From Gloeopeniophorella convolvens (Eukaryota; Basidiomycota; Agaricomycetes; Russulales): a stretch of 64,000 nt of DNA. The first letter of the stretch is position 1, and every line of letters starts with the position of its first letter. The position numbers and the translations under genes are program-made. The stretch is taken from the NCBI GenBank assembly GCA_022496205.1, contig WTXD01000021.1, forward strand, positions 310,001-374,000, read 5' to 3'. Positions 10,216 to 21,131 of the stretch are shown in pieces. The notes below the pieces were generated by a model. The model saw only the letters and a program-made list of their open reading frames with translations. It was not told the origin of the DNA and did no database searches.

Positions 10216-12936
10216 TCACTCCGCCGCCCTGCGCGGGCTCGGCGGGACCGCGCGCCGAAAGGCGGCGGGGATGAAGCTCATCCGCCACCCCGCAGGGCTC
10301 TGCGCCTCCTCGTACCCCGCGTCGCCCTCCGTGACGATCTTCATGCTGCGCGGGTCGATGCGGAACCGCCGCCCCTTGAGCGCCTCGCTGATCTCCTCTG
10401 GCCGCTGCCGCCCGTTCAGCATCTCCGCCATCGGCGTCTGCGCCGTGAACGCCGCCGCCGACGCGAGCGTGCCCGGCTCGTGCTGCAGGCGCAGCCCCCG
10501 GCGGTCGTGCTTGTGCAGCGTGTGCATGATCGTGCCGAACAGCGCCAGCACGAGCATCCCCACCGCGAGAAGGTGCACCGCGACGTCGCTAAGCGCTGCT
10601 GTGAGACGAATGTCCCGAGTCGGAGAGACGGGAGCAGACGCACGAGAGGAAGAGCCGCTTCTTGAACGTCAACACGGTCACGGTCATCGGCTCTGGCGCA
10701 TCGACAAAGTACAGCAGCGACGCCAGCAAGGCGAGGTATTTCCTCTGCGGGCGGCGGTGGTCAGCGCCGCGTGCACGCGTTGTCCGTTTGAAACGCAGAA
10801 CTCACGTATACGGTCGCAGACAGCGTGGCAAACGTGTTGTTCACAAACGCTGCCGTCAGCCCCCCGTCGCTCTGGACGGCGTTCTCGAACACCGAGGCGG
10901 GAAGCTGCAGCAGAATGGCCCCCGCCCGCGCGTTCACAAACGGATCCACCACGAGGTTCGTCCAGTTCAGGCCGCTGTACGCCCGCCCAAAGAGCGGGGC
11001 GCCCGTGATGTTGCCCGCAAACTGCGTGAAGGGGCCTTGGCCGGCGGTCAGGTTGCTAATTGGGGTGACGTCCGTGAGATTGCTGGACGCGAGGTCGACC
11101 GTGGCCACGACGTTCAGTGCCGTGATGCTCGGCGCGCACAACGTTACCGAAGCCATCGGCGTTGGCTGGTACGTGAAGAACCAGAAGATCGCTGGAGAAA
11201 AGTCGATGCTGCTCGTGTTGAACGCCGAGCAGTTCGTCAGCGTCTGGGCACCGAACAGGTTGATCGAGCTCCTGTCGACTTCCCAGGAGAACTGGCAACC
11301 GCTGAAGGTCGCGCTGTTATTCCAGCCACTTCCGTCGGGGTGTTTGTCCATTACGACAGGCTACGGGTTCCCGTTCAGCCAATGATCCCACCGCCTATCA
11401 TCATCGAGTGCCGACATACCGAATCAGGGTTGCGGCATCCAGGGTCGGTGAGAATAGCAGTCGTGTTCGCTTTCAGCGTTCCATTGGTTGCTAGGTTCAA
11501 CGGAAGCTAAGGAAGTATTCGTATTGCGTCGTTGGTGCGGCTGAGAAACGATACGCACATCGAAGGCGCCGACAGTATAGCCGTCGTGGATGAACGCCGG
11601 GTCCCCAATACCATAGACGATCGATGCGGCCGCGAAACCAGACGCACCCAGGAAACCTGCACCCCAAGCACCACAGTCAGTACCTTGAGGCGTAGAGCAT
11701 AAAAGGTGGAGTGCGTACTTGACAAATCCTGAGTCTGCTCATCCGGATTCAAAGATATCTGGCGGAGGTTGTTCACCTGTGCTTCTATAACGTGACCGTG
11801 AGCAGCGAAGCCAACGAAAGCGCAGCAGCGTGCCTTACCTGGCAGAGATCGATACGTGTCCCGTACACTGAACAGCGCCGCGGCGATGGGTTGGAAAGAT
11901 AGGGCGACGAGCGCCATGAGAGACGCAAGCGCGACGATATAGTGGTGGTTATATGATGCTCGCATCCACACGATTGCATTACTGGAAGCGCGTCAACACA
12001 GGTGCAAGCGAAACAAAAGCCCGACTCACTGTGAGCGGGTATAGTCGAGCAGCAAGCTGCGCTGAGCGGGGGAGTCGCCGTGGACAAGGTCGACATATGG
12101 CTAGCGCAAGAAGTCGAGAAGGTGAGCAAGAGCATCCTTCTGTGATGGCGCGACCCACCTGCAGCCGCTTCACTTCCAAGTCGGTCCACGCCCATATGCC
12201 AACCAGGACCATGGCTACGCCAACAGCGGGGAGCGTCTGGTAGTGGCATGCGATGAGCGAGCTGACCGCGTTTAGCAAGCCAGCTACTCACGTAAACGTA
12301 GTGCAGGATGCCCTTGTCTGCATTTTCCTTCGTCGCCCACCCTGAGCGAGAATCAGAATCGAAGCACAGCCGCTTCGTCGCGGAACGGCTCACCGTGATT
12401 TTTGTGGCTGAAATGAAGTGCTACCTCCAGCGCAATAGCCCCTGCGACGAGTACGCAGACATATGTGACCCAAAACCATGTTCTCAATGGAAGCGGGAGC
12501 CATTGTAGCGTGCTCGGCGCGAGTGGTGCTAAGCACGCTCACGTCAGCAGGCGCTTTGTGGAATATCAAGCAACACGCACTCGAGCCTATCTGCGTCTCC
12601 CCAGGAATATCTCCTAACCGCTGTGGCTTGTAGCCGGCGTACTGTGCGTGCTCGAGACTCGTAGCAGCAGTGTCTGGGGATATCCTTGCGGCCTCGTTCG
12701 CCTTGAATGTTTGAACGTTGAACCCAGGCGAGTCTGTGTTCACCTGACGAATGGAAGAAGACAGAAGCAGTTGAGCATCAAACTCTGTCCTCGGAACACA
12801 CGACATTGCTCACTGCTTGATACCCGAGATAGTCAACCGTGGGAAGCTGCGGCGCAGGACTGGGAAGGGGGGTGCCATCGTGCTGCGTTAGCCCGTTGTG
12901 CACAGGCAAGGGCGTGCCGTGCTCAAGATTTGACAT
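10216..12936 (-). CDS. DUF3433-family polytopic membrane protein
   Basis: The gene begins at MSNLEHGTPLPVHN (Met at 12936) and is broken by about ten short introns. After a disordered N-terminus comes the family pattern of DUF3433: a membrane helix (WFWVTYVCVLVAGAIALEV) followed by HFSHKN, a second helix (TLPAVGVAMVLVGIWAWTD) with the conserved TDLEVKRLQPYVDL, then LLLDYT and HHYIVALASLMALVALSFQP. A large extracytoplasmic stretch has several N-glycosylation sequons (NNSATF, NTSS, NLTD, NWTN). The last exon has another helix (LLAVGMLVLALFGTIMHTL) and a cytoplasmic tail ending PPSPRRAAE. The family is fungal-specific and uncharacterised; a plasma-membrane location is inferred. Exon edges in the middle are approximate. 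Confidence 0.75.
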
Positions 12937-13599
12937 GAATGCAGGGAACGGGAGGGGTCGTGATGGTGGGGGGGAAGAGATAATGCCGGGCAGAAGACCA
13001 GGGAGGTGGACCTGCTGAGTTGTCGTGGCCGATCGGACTCGCGGGTCGAATATACAAGACGACGAGCTCCGCCCAGCGATACAGATCCGCAAGCGAAGAT
13101 CAACAGGCCGTGCGCGTGGTCAACTCGGCAGTGTTTCAGGCGGCCAGCTCGGCGATGGAGAGCAGGCCGAAGGGGATGGCTCGCGCTGGAGCAGCGGCAA
13201 GTGGTGTCGTAGACGGAGCGGTGGAGGACAAGAGACAGGGGAGAAAGGGTGGGACGGTGCCATGAGAGCCCATAAAGGGCGCCCAGGGCTTGGATTCATT
13301 CACTCGTGTTTCCTTGCCAGAGATGGAACTCGGCCATCAGACGCGACGTCGTGCATTGTCGTACTACGAGTGCGATCCGATCAACTTGAACAAACTTTCT
13401 TTGGCAATGGCTTGCTTTACTCACCCTCCACCACATTGTCCCACCACCCAGACCTATCAATCGCGGCCGCGGCCAATCGCTATTTTGAGCAGTCTGCTCC
13501 AGTTTTCTTTGGACCATCCAGCGCAAAATCCTGGTCAAGACAACCGGGCAGCGACACGATATAGTTAGCTGTTTACGGCCACCCGATCAGGGCCGCGGT
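12937..13599. other. Intergenic region upstream of the DUF3433 gene
   Basis: This stretch contains the promoter of the minus-strand DUF3433 gene. Open frames of up to 179 codons occur on the plus strand (13025-13564), but they show no domain, plausible start context or splice logic. No gene is called. Confidence 0.35.
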
Positions 13600-13875
13600 A
13601 CTGCCGCGATTGGACACGGGTACACCGCCTGCGGACATTCAAATCAGATCTCGCGCCGCCTCCTGCCGTCTACCTATCCCCGGCGGCCGTGAGCAATGCC
13701 GTGAGCAATGCCTTTACCACTGCCCAGCAGATCTACGAACACAGCGCCGACGAGCATCGACGAAGCTGAAGACTTTCTCGTGTCATAGGCATTGGTGAGA
13801 TTCGAGCTGGTGTGCCCGGGCTCACCCCCGACCCGCAGTGGCTTCGCGTGCAGGGCAGGCGCTTTTCCCCGCCAG

Positions 13876-13888
13876 TACACCGCTAAAC
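13876..13888 (+). repeat. Terminal inverted repeat, left end of copy 1
   Basis: TACACCGCTAAAC, the exact reverse complement of 14784-14796. The first two bases are the presumed TA target duplication. Confidence 0.8.
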
Positions 13889-14783
13889 TCCCCCCGGCTC
13901 GATTCGAGGTCCGAAAGTCGGGCCTCGGTTCGGGCTCGATCGGATGTCGGATTGATGCCAGCCGCCAGAACCTCTGCCCGATGTCAGCTACGGGGGGCCG
14001 GATTGAGGCCAGTTTGACCTCCCCACGACCTCCTCCCACATTACTGGCTGTGACATGTGTGACAATGCATCCGAGCGTCTGGTCACAGCCAATGGCCGGT
14101 TGGCTGTTTTGGGCGTGGTTCTTCAATGCAGGCATTGGGAACGTTCAGGTTGGAATAAAGATGTCTGGTATTTTAATATACTGCTACAAGGATGGCTTGC
14201 TACATGGTACATGGGGTGGCAGCAGCAGGCCCCGGGGACAGAAAAAAAATGAGGCCTTACTGTGGGTTCTTATGCACACCTAGGTCGACAACCATGGGAC
14301 CATCTGCAGCAGTGCTATTGGCAGCTTGTTGATGATGGGCCGGCTGTATGCAGTGACATTGCCAATAGCAATGGTGGCACAGGCTTGCATGCATGTTGTT
14401 GAGAGGCAGAGGGTGGGGGGCACGGTGCGCAGATGCCAGAGTCGTCGTGGCATGAGGGGAGAGGACAAGAAAGGAATTATCGAACACGACGGATGCAGCT
14501 TGGGACATGCGCGTGACGCGTGACATTGGCACGTGCATTCGCGGTGCTCACACTCCGCGTTTGCCTCGCAAAAATTTCTAAGTCGAGTTCACGACCTCGG
14601 ACGGAGGTCTGAAATGACCTCCAGCCGACCTCCCAATTTTGGGTCCCGATGGGAGGCCCAAACTAGGGGACCGGTTGACATCGGCAAATGTCATCAAAAC
14701 GGCATTTGTGTGACATCCGACCGAGGCCAATGAGACTTCTTTGCGGGGTCAGCCGCCAGGACCTCCTAAAGAGGTCGGGGGGC

Positions 14784-14796
14784 GTTTAGCGGTGTA
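14784..14796 (-). repeat. Terminal inverted repeat, right end of copy 1
   Basis: GTTTAGCGGTGTA, pairing with 13876-13888. It is followed by ATTTCC of the spacer. Confidence 0.8.
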
Positions 14797-15537
14797 ATTT
14801 CCGATTGCTCCATCTTCCGCGGTGCCGTTCGTCCTGCTCTCCCGTCGCCTCCATGGATTTGCGGCTTAGACGAGATCGACGCTGTCATGCCATCTCGTGT
14901 TCATGTATCCTTACTTGGCACCTTGTGCGCAAACCGGAGCTCTTAAAGTCACCAATTCTTGGCGCCGATCCTTGTCTCCACGCTCGCTGTTTCTAGCTCC
15001 CGCTCTATGCCACGTTAATGCACAGACGTACTGGCTCCTAAAACTGTCTGTCCGAGGACCTGTAGGACTTGGTGCAGGAGCCCACCTTTGCCCCGAAGAG
15101 AGCTCTTGGCCTTCTCGCTCGTCAGGACACCGCCACATCCAGCCCCACTCATGCGATCTCTTTTACGGACACCATACTCATATGCACCGACTCCAGACGC
15201 GCCGACTTCCAGCGAAATACTGTGATTGATGAGATCGATGCCTCCAATTCCCGAGCGGCGAGAGTACGCCCCAATTCGACACAGCGTGCATGGTCTGCCG
15301 TATCGTAGCACTGCCTTACTACTCGTACGCTCTCGTATGATGGCTCTGCATGACAGTCGAAGCGCCTCGTCTCCGCTAGACCCACAGCGAGCTCCAGTCC
15401 CATCACGTCCTTTCACTTTACTACCGACCCTGCGGAGGAGCCGCCTCCGACCCTGCATGGGCGTGGTCATTTTATCCCCATCGACAGCTTCCGCAACTGC
15501 ATCTGGGTGCGTCCGCGTAAAGTGGAGGACCGTGGAG
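14797..15537. other. 741-bp spacer between the inverted elements
   Basis: This is single-copy-looking sequence enclosed by the two inverted elements. It lacks the GAGGTC/GACCTC richness of the arms. It contains the open stretches described under the possible split gene (about 14800-14955, 15067-15305 and 15410-15537), which argues that it is host DNA rather than transposon interior. Confidence 0.5.
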
Positions 15538-15550
15538 TACACCGCTAAAC
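15538..15550 (+). repeat. Terminal inverted repeat, left end of copy 2
   Basis: TACACCGCTAAAC, the exact inverse of 16446-16458, preceded by GTGGAG. Confidence 0.8.
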
Positions 15551-16445
15551 GCCCCCCGACCTCTTTAGGAGGTCCTGGCGGCTGACCCCGCAAAGAAGTC
15601 TCATTGGCCTCGGTCGGATGTCACACAAATGCCGTTTTGATGACATTTGCCGATGTCAACCGGTCCCCTAGTTTGGGCCTCCCATCGGGACCCAAAATTG
15701 GGAGGTCGGCTGGAGGTCATTTCAGACCTCCGTCCGAGGTCGTGAACTCGACTTAGAAATTTTTGCGAGGCAAACGCGGAGTGTGAGCACCGCGAATGCA
15801 CGTGCCAATGTCACGCGTCACGCGCATGTCCCAAGCTGCATCCGTCGTGTTCGATAATTCCTTTCTTGTCCTCTCCCCTCATGCCACGACGACTCTGGCA
15901 TCTGCGCACCGTGCCCCCCACCCTCTGCCTCTCAACAACATGCATGCAAGCCTGTGCCACCATTGCTATTGGCAATGTCACTGCATACAGCCGGCCCATC
16001 ATCAACAAGCTGCCAATAGCACTGCTGCAGATGGTCCCATGGTTGTCGACCTAGGTGTGCATAAGAACCCACAGTAAGGCCTCATTTTTTTTCTGTCCCC
16101 GGGGCCTGCTGCTGCCACCCCATGTACCATGTAGCAAGCCATCCTTGTAGCAGTATATTAAAATACCAGACATCTTTATTCCAACCTGAACGTTCCCAAT
16201 GCCTGCATTGAAGAACCACGCCCAAAACAGCCAACCGGCCATTGGCTGTGACCAGACGCTCGGATGCATTGTCACACATGTCACAGCCAGTAATGTGGGA
16301 GGAGGTCGTGGGGAGGTCAAACTGGCCTCAATCCGGCCCCCCGTAGCTGACATCGGGCAGAGGTTCTGGCGGCTGGCATCAATCCGACATCCGATCGAGC
16401 CCGAACCGAGGCCCGACTTTCGGACCTCGAATCGAGCCGGGGGGA

Positions 16446-16458
16446 GTTTAGCGGTGTA
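16446..16458 (-). repeat. Terminal inverted repeat, right end of copy 2
   Basis: GTTTAGCGGTGTA, followed by AGTGTG. It is the outermost right boundary of the inverted pair. Confidence 0.8.
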
Positions 16459-16530
16459 AGTGTGTCTAGATGCACCGAACAGCGCGAGTGGAAGCGGGCA
16501 GCACAGTTTGGATGCAATATTTAGATTATC

Positions 16531-17043
16531 GAGGCAGAGTGACATGTGTCGACATTTACTATTGTAGCTGTGTGTACGAAAATATGAACTTCTTTCCGAG
16601 CTTCCACACCTAGGAGGAGGGCATTGAAGCATAATATGAATGATACATCCAAGAAGACCGTTCGATGTTGCACCACAATACTTCAGAGGCTGCGGGAGGG
16701 ACAACGCGGCGTCTGTACACACGGGTGCTGAAACAGTCCTGAAAAGAAAATCGGAAGGGCACGCAAGGGGTCATTGGAATTCAGGTGTTGCTCGCATTGC
16801 TCGTTGATACGACGTCGGGAAGAACTGTAAAGTTGCAGAGGGATGAATGCATGAACGTTCGAACGAGGAGGAAGAGGAAGGATTTGTTTCACGAGGCTCA
16901 CACGTGATGCTGTCGTTCCCACGGGCCACGGCTTCGCCGGCGAGTTCCGGCTTACAAAAGACACGCGACGTCACGGTGTTGCGGCGCGTCGCGGCGTTCT
17001 AACTTCTGTCGACGCGTCTTCTCACCTCCAGTCACGCGCAGCC
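16531..17043. other. Intergenic region, MSH2 promoter
   Basis: About 0.5 kb lies between the transposon-scarred segment and MSH2. It is AT-richer than the flanking genes. No coding feature could be supported. Confidence 0.4.
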
Positions 17044-20000
17044 ATGTCATTGATGTACGGGAAAGAAAAGGAGGACGACACGGGTACGCTCTTTATATCC
17101 GTCGGAGATACCGCAGTGCTGATCGAGTCTAGATACCTTTGATCCCGGGTTCATCTCGTTCTTCAACAAGCTTCCTGCCAAGTCGCCAGACACCACTGGC
17201 ACCATCCGGCTATTCCACAGGAAGGCCAGCAATGAGGAGTTTTATAGTGCGCATGGTGCAGACGCGCTGTATGTCGCCCAGCACGTCTTCCATACCAACT
17301 CCGTCCTCAAGTACCTCGGTTCTGGTGGGAAGGCAGCTGGGTTGCCAAGTGTAACGCTCAGACCTACTGTTGCAACATCATTCCTCAGAGAAGCACTGAC
17401 AAGCAGGCAGCTCAAGGTCGAGATATGGGTGCCTGAAGGAGGCCATGGAAAGAAAGTGGCGAAGTTCAAACTCGACAAGGAGGTGGGCTTGATGATATTT
17501 GAGCTCCTCGGCCTAGCTAATTTGGACGTCTAGGCGTCACCTGGCAACTTGCAAGCCGTGGAGGAGATGTTGTTTGTGAATAATGACATACTGTCTCCCC
17601 CGGTGATCATGGCAGTGAAGCTAGCATCTTCACCTGTTGTTCCTGGTGCTGCGGGGAAAGCAAGGAGCAAGACGGTCGGCATCGGGTTTGCAGACACAAG
17701 CCTGCGGCAATTCGGGGTGGCCGACTTTGTGGACAATGATGCATTCTCAAATGTCGAGGTGCGTGCGCATATATACTCATCTTCGCGTCCTAGCTCAACA
17801 CTCGTTCAAAAGACCCTTGCCATCCAACTTGGCATCAAGGAGGCAATAGTACCCACGGGGACTGCCTCAGGGACTACCGATCGTGATTTTGATCTCAAGA
17901 AGCTCAAAGACGTCCTCGAGCGATGTGACATCGTCATCACGGAGCGCAAGCCTAGTAAGCTTCCAGGAAGCCCACCGTCCACCCATATTCACACACTCTC
18001 GCAGGCGAATTCGTATCCAAAACGATCGAGGAGGATCTCATGCGGCTGTTGGCATCGACCCCTGCGGACTCTAGCACAGCCGAAAGCTCGGCTGCAATTC
18101 GCACGTACCTCCAACTATTACGCTTTCCTCTGCTGACTCGTTGGAACAGCGCAACTCAGCCTCCCTACGGCACCCTCCGCCGTCGCGGCTCTCATCGCAT
18201 ACCTCAGCCTGTTGTCAGACTCGTCCAATCATGGCGCTTGGACCATCCGCACGCACGACCTGGACCAATATATGCGTCTGGATGCAAGCGCCCTGCGCGC
18301 TTTGAATCTCCTTGAGAGCGGAAATGTGAGTTGAAAGTCCGCGGAGTAGAGCCCGCCATTCGACCCCCTTCTGTAGAACACTGGGGCAAGGAATACGACC
18401 TTGCTCGGGCTCCTCAATAAATGCAAGACCGCGCAAGGTACGCGTATGTTAGGAAGTTGGCTCAAACAGCCGCTCGTCAATCGTCATGAGATCCGTACGT
18501 CCGCCTGTTCCAGGCACACACTGACGCGTGTCACCAACCTCGATGTGTTCAGTAAAGAGGCAAGACCTGGTTGAGACATTCGTCGAGGACTCTAGTGCGC
18601 GCAGGACCCTTCAGGTCGGCGTCTCGACTTCAAAAGTCGTTGGCTTGGCCTAATTCTCTAACTTTAGGACGATTTCATGAAACTTATGCCGGACATGAAC
18701 CGTATCAGCAAACGTTTCCAGAAGTCCGTTGCATCTCTAGAGGACGTCGTTCGAGTCTACCAGGCTGTTCTCAAGGTAACGTCGTTCTCGTTCTGGCAAA
18801 AATCTATGTACGACGTGTTTTTGTTGCAGTTGACGGGTCTTATCGAAGCTTTGAAGCACGTGAAGACAGAAAGCGACCGTAGCAAGGAACTTATTCAGGA
18901 AACCTACCTGACCCACCTTGAAGACTACGCTGCCACTCTCGAGAAATACGCAGAGATGGTTGAGCAGACGCTCGACTTGTCTGAGCTTGATCGGCACAAC
19001 TACGTGATCAAGCCAGACTATGACCCACGGCTGCAGAAGCTCGCGGACCAGATCAACGCGGCAAGAGACGGGCTCGATCAAGAGCACCGGGACGTGGCGC
19101 ATGACCTTGACCTCGATCTCGACAAGAAGCTTCACCTGGAGAACTCGGCAACGTATGGGTACTCTTTCCGGCTGACGAAGAATGTACGCAGCTTCCTTTG
19201 TCCTCGCTTGCGCGTCGCCTCAATCCCAACAGGACTCGCGAGCCATCGCGAATAAGCGGAAGTACATCGAGCTTGGGACGATCAAGTCCGGTGTATACTT
19301 TACAACGACCAAGTTGAAAGGCTGCGCAACGGAGTATCAGGAAGCAAACGAAGCATATTCGCGAACCCAGAGCGGGCTTGTCAAAGAGGTTGTGTCAATT
19401 GCATGTGCGCATCTTTCACGTCCGTGCCGGCTCGGAGGCTGACATCGGTGTTCCAGCAACGTACACCCCTGTGCTCGAGTCGCTCAATGGTGTCTTGGCA
19501 CACTTGGATGTAATCCTGAGGTACGCTCTTTGCCTCACACCAAAGGAGTGCCTAATCAACCGCTCCTATATAGCTTCGCTCATGTTGCAGTGAACGCTCC
19601 CGAGGCATATGTCAAGCCCGCTGTTGTAGAAAAAGGTCCGTAGATGGAAGAATGATGTCTCTGCGGCCTGAGCTCATTCGTGTGCTCTGGTGCAGGTGGT
19701 GGAGACCTCGTGCTCAAGGATGCCCGACACCCTTGCCTCGAGGTCCAAGACGATATGAGCTTTATCCCCAACGACGTTGAGATGATAAAAGGTGCGCCTT
19801 CGCAACTGCTATTGGCATAAGACGTTGACGTAACTCCCGGACTCGCCTAGACAAGAGCGAGTTCCAAATCATCAGTACGTCCGCTAGCTTGGTCACAACT
19901 CCTGCTCTGACCTAGCTACCATCAGCCGGACCTAACATGGGTGGCAAGAGCACCTACATTCGCCAAGTACGTCCAGTTCGTTTTGAGGGTCACCCCCGGA

Positions 20001-21131
20001 AGTTCACATGCCAACGCAGGTTGGTGTGATCGCTCTCATGGCGCAAGTCGGCTCCTTCGTCCCTTGCTCGGTGGCAAAGCTGCCCATTTTGACTCCATTC
20101 TATGCCGTGTGGGTGCTGGTGACAGTCAGCTAAAGGGCATCTCGACATTCATGGCCGAGATGTTGGAGACGGCGACGATCCTCAAGGTTGGTCTTCGCCA
20201 TTCGATACCGACCGTGTCTCACGATGAATGAATAGTCCGCCACGAAAGACTCTCTCATCATCATTGACGAACTCGGCAGAGGTCAGTCGGTGTTCTGTAG
20301 TCCTCGTCCACGAAAGTACGTTGTTGCTTACACGAGCGTCTTGCAGGAACATCCACTTATGACGGCTTCGGGCTGGCCTGGTCCATATCAGAGTAAGTTC
20401 CTGCCCGGTTGGCTGGGCTGATGTTGACTTCTCGGAAGGAAAATTGCGTCCGAGATCCATGCGTTCTGCATGTTTGCCACACATTTCCACGAGCTCACAG
20501 CACTCGATCAAGAACTCAGTCACGTACAAAACTTGCACGTTGTCGCTCACGTAGGCGATACGGACGAGCAGACCAAAGAGCGGGATATTACATTGCTTTA
20601 TAAAGTAGAACCTGGTACGTGATATAATCTGGCGATTGAATCCTCAGGCTCATCGGACGTCAGGCGTGTCCGACCAGAGCTTTGGCATACACGTCGCGAA
20701 GATGGCGAACTTCCCGGAGCCCGTTGTCAGAGTGAGATCCTCTTCCTGACGTCGACTTCAAGGCCTGACTCCCGTTGGCGCAGCTCGCGAAGCGTAAGGC
20801 CGAGGAGCTGGAGGACTTCGGCACTGGTACGTCTGCCTACAGGAGTGACTCCCTTCCAAAGCTGAGGGACGTGTTAGAACAAGTGGCTTCCCAAGAGTCG
20901 CAATTTCCCCCCGAGATCGTCGAAAGCGGCGTCCAAATAGTCGAGGAACTGCTGAAAGCTTGGACCTCACGGTCCTCTTCGGACGTGCCTACGGCCGATG
21001 GGGAGGACGTTGTGATGTCGGATGATCTTTCTCCAGAGGCCCAGTTACAGGAGCTCAAGGCTTGCTTCTCCGAACACCAGCCGAAATTGGAGGGCAACGC
21101 ATGGGTCCAGAACCTGCTTGCATCTCTCTAA
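17044..21131 (+). CDS. MSH2: DNA mismatch repair ATPase MSH2 (MutS homologue)
   Basis: The gene starts [12 protein letters not shown] (Met at 17044) and has about 14 introns of 45-75 nt. The N-terminal MutS I domain includes [12 protein letters not shown] and TIRLFHRK. The connector follows, then core/lever domains with [21 protein letters not shown] and the clamp. The ATPase domain shows Walker [15 protein letters not shown] (after 19924), [15 protein letters not shown], Walker [21 protein letters not shown], and [11 protein letters not shown]. The C-terminus carries the helix-turn-helix dimerisation part ([28 protein letters not shown]) and ends at 21131. Length of about 950 residues is normal. 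It heterodimerises with MSH6 or MSH3 to detect mismatches in the nucleus. No truncation or frameshift was seen, although a transposon pair lies 586 bp upstream. Confidence 0.95.

Larger units (their letters stand above)
13876..14796 (+). mobile_element. 921-bp non-autonomous DNA transposon (MITE-like), copy 1
   Basis: The element starts TACACCGCTAAACTCCCCCC and ends GGGGGGCGTTTAGCGGTGTA, so the terminal 13 bp are exact inverted repeats and about 21 bp match with one mismatch. Read as a TA target duplication, the element proper begins CACCG and ends CGGTG. The body contains many GAGGTC/GACCTC hexamers near both ends, like transposase-binding subterminal repeats. No transposase frame exists. 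CAC...GTG termini, a 2-bp duplication and subterminal repeats suggest the CMC/CACTA group; a TA duplication also fits Tc1/mariner. Superfamily assignment is therefore inference. Confidence 0.8.
15538..16458 (-). mobile_element. 921-bp non-autonomous DNA transposon (MITE-like), copy 2, inverted
   Basis: Copy 2 is the reverse complement of copy 1. Every position x in copy 1 maps to 30334-x here without a gap, and all stretches compared by eye were identical, including the shared chance frames of 66, 93 and 65 codons. It carries the same ends (15538-15550 and 16446-16458) and the same TA flanks. Both copies lie at an AG-TA-A target context. Exact identity implies recent insertion or a single duplication/inversion event. 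Confidence 0.85.
13600..16530 (+). pseudogene. Possible gene split by two transposon insertions
   Basis: If the two 921-bp elements and one TA copy each are removed conceptually, reading frames join across both sites. Across the first site, a frame including GLTPDPQWLRVQGRRFSPP (ending at 13875) continues into DCSIFRGAVRPALPSPPW from 14797. Across the second, HFIPIDSFRNCIWVRPRKVE (ending near 15537) continues past 16459, where TAAGTG also recreates a possible GTAAGT donor. A third good-looking stretch lies in the spacer (EPTFAPKRALGLLARQ, about 15070-15300). I recognise no family, and no complete exon chain could be built, so this may instead be chance open frame in GC-rich DNA. Confidence 0.3.

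Noticed and set aside
7045..12936. A secondary-metabolite cluster formed by the P450 and neighbours
   Set aside because: No synthase, transporter or regulator gene is adjacent. The DUF3433 gene alone does not support a cluster.
13025..13564. 179-codon plus-strand frame
   Set aside because: Gly/Ser/Arg-rich without a domain, overlapping the DUF3433 promoter, with no splice or homology evidence.
14257..14538. 93-codon and other short frames inside the 921-bp elements, each present twice
   Set aside because: They are duplicated only because the elements are. None resembles a transposase or has a conserved motif.
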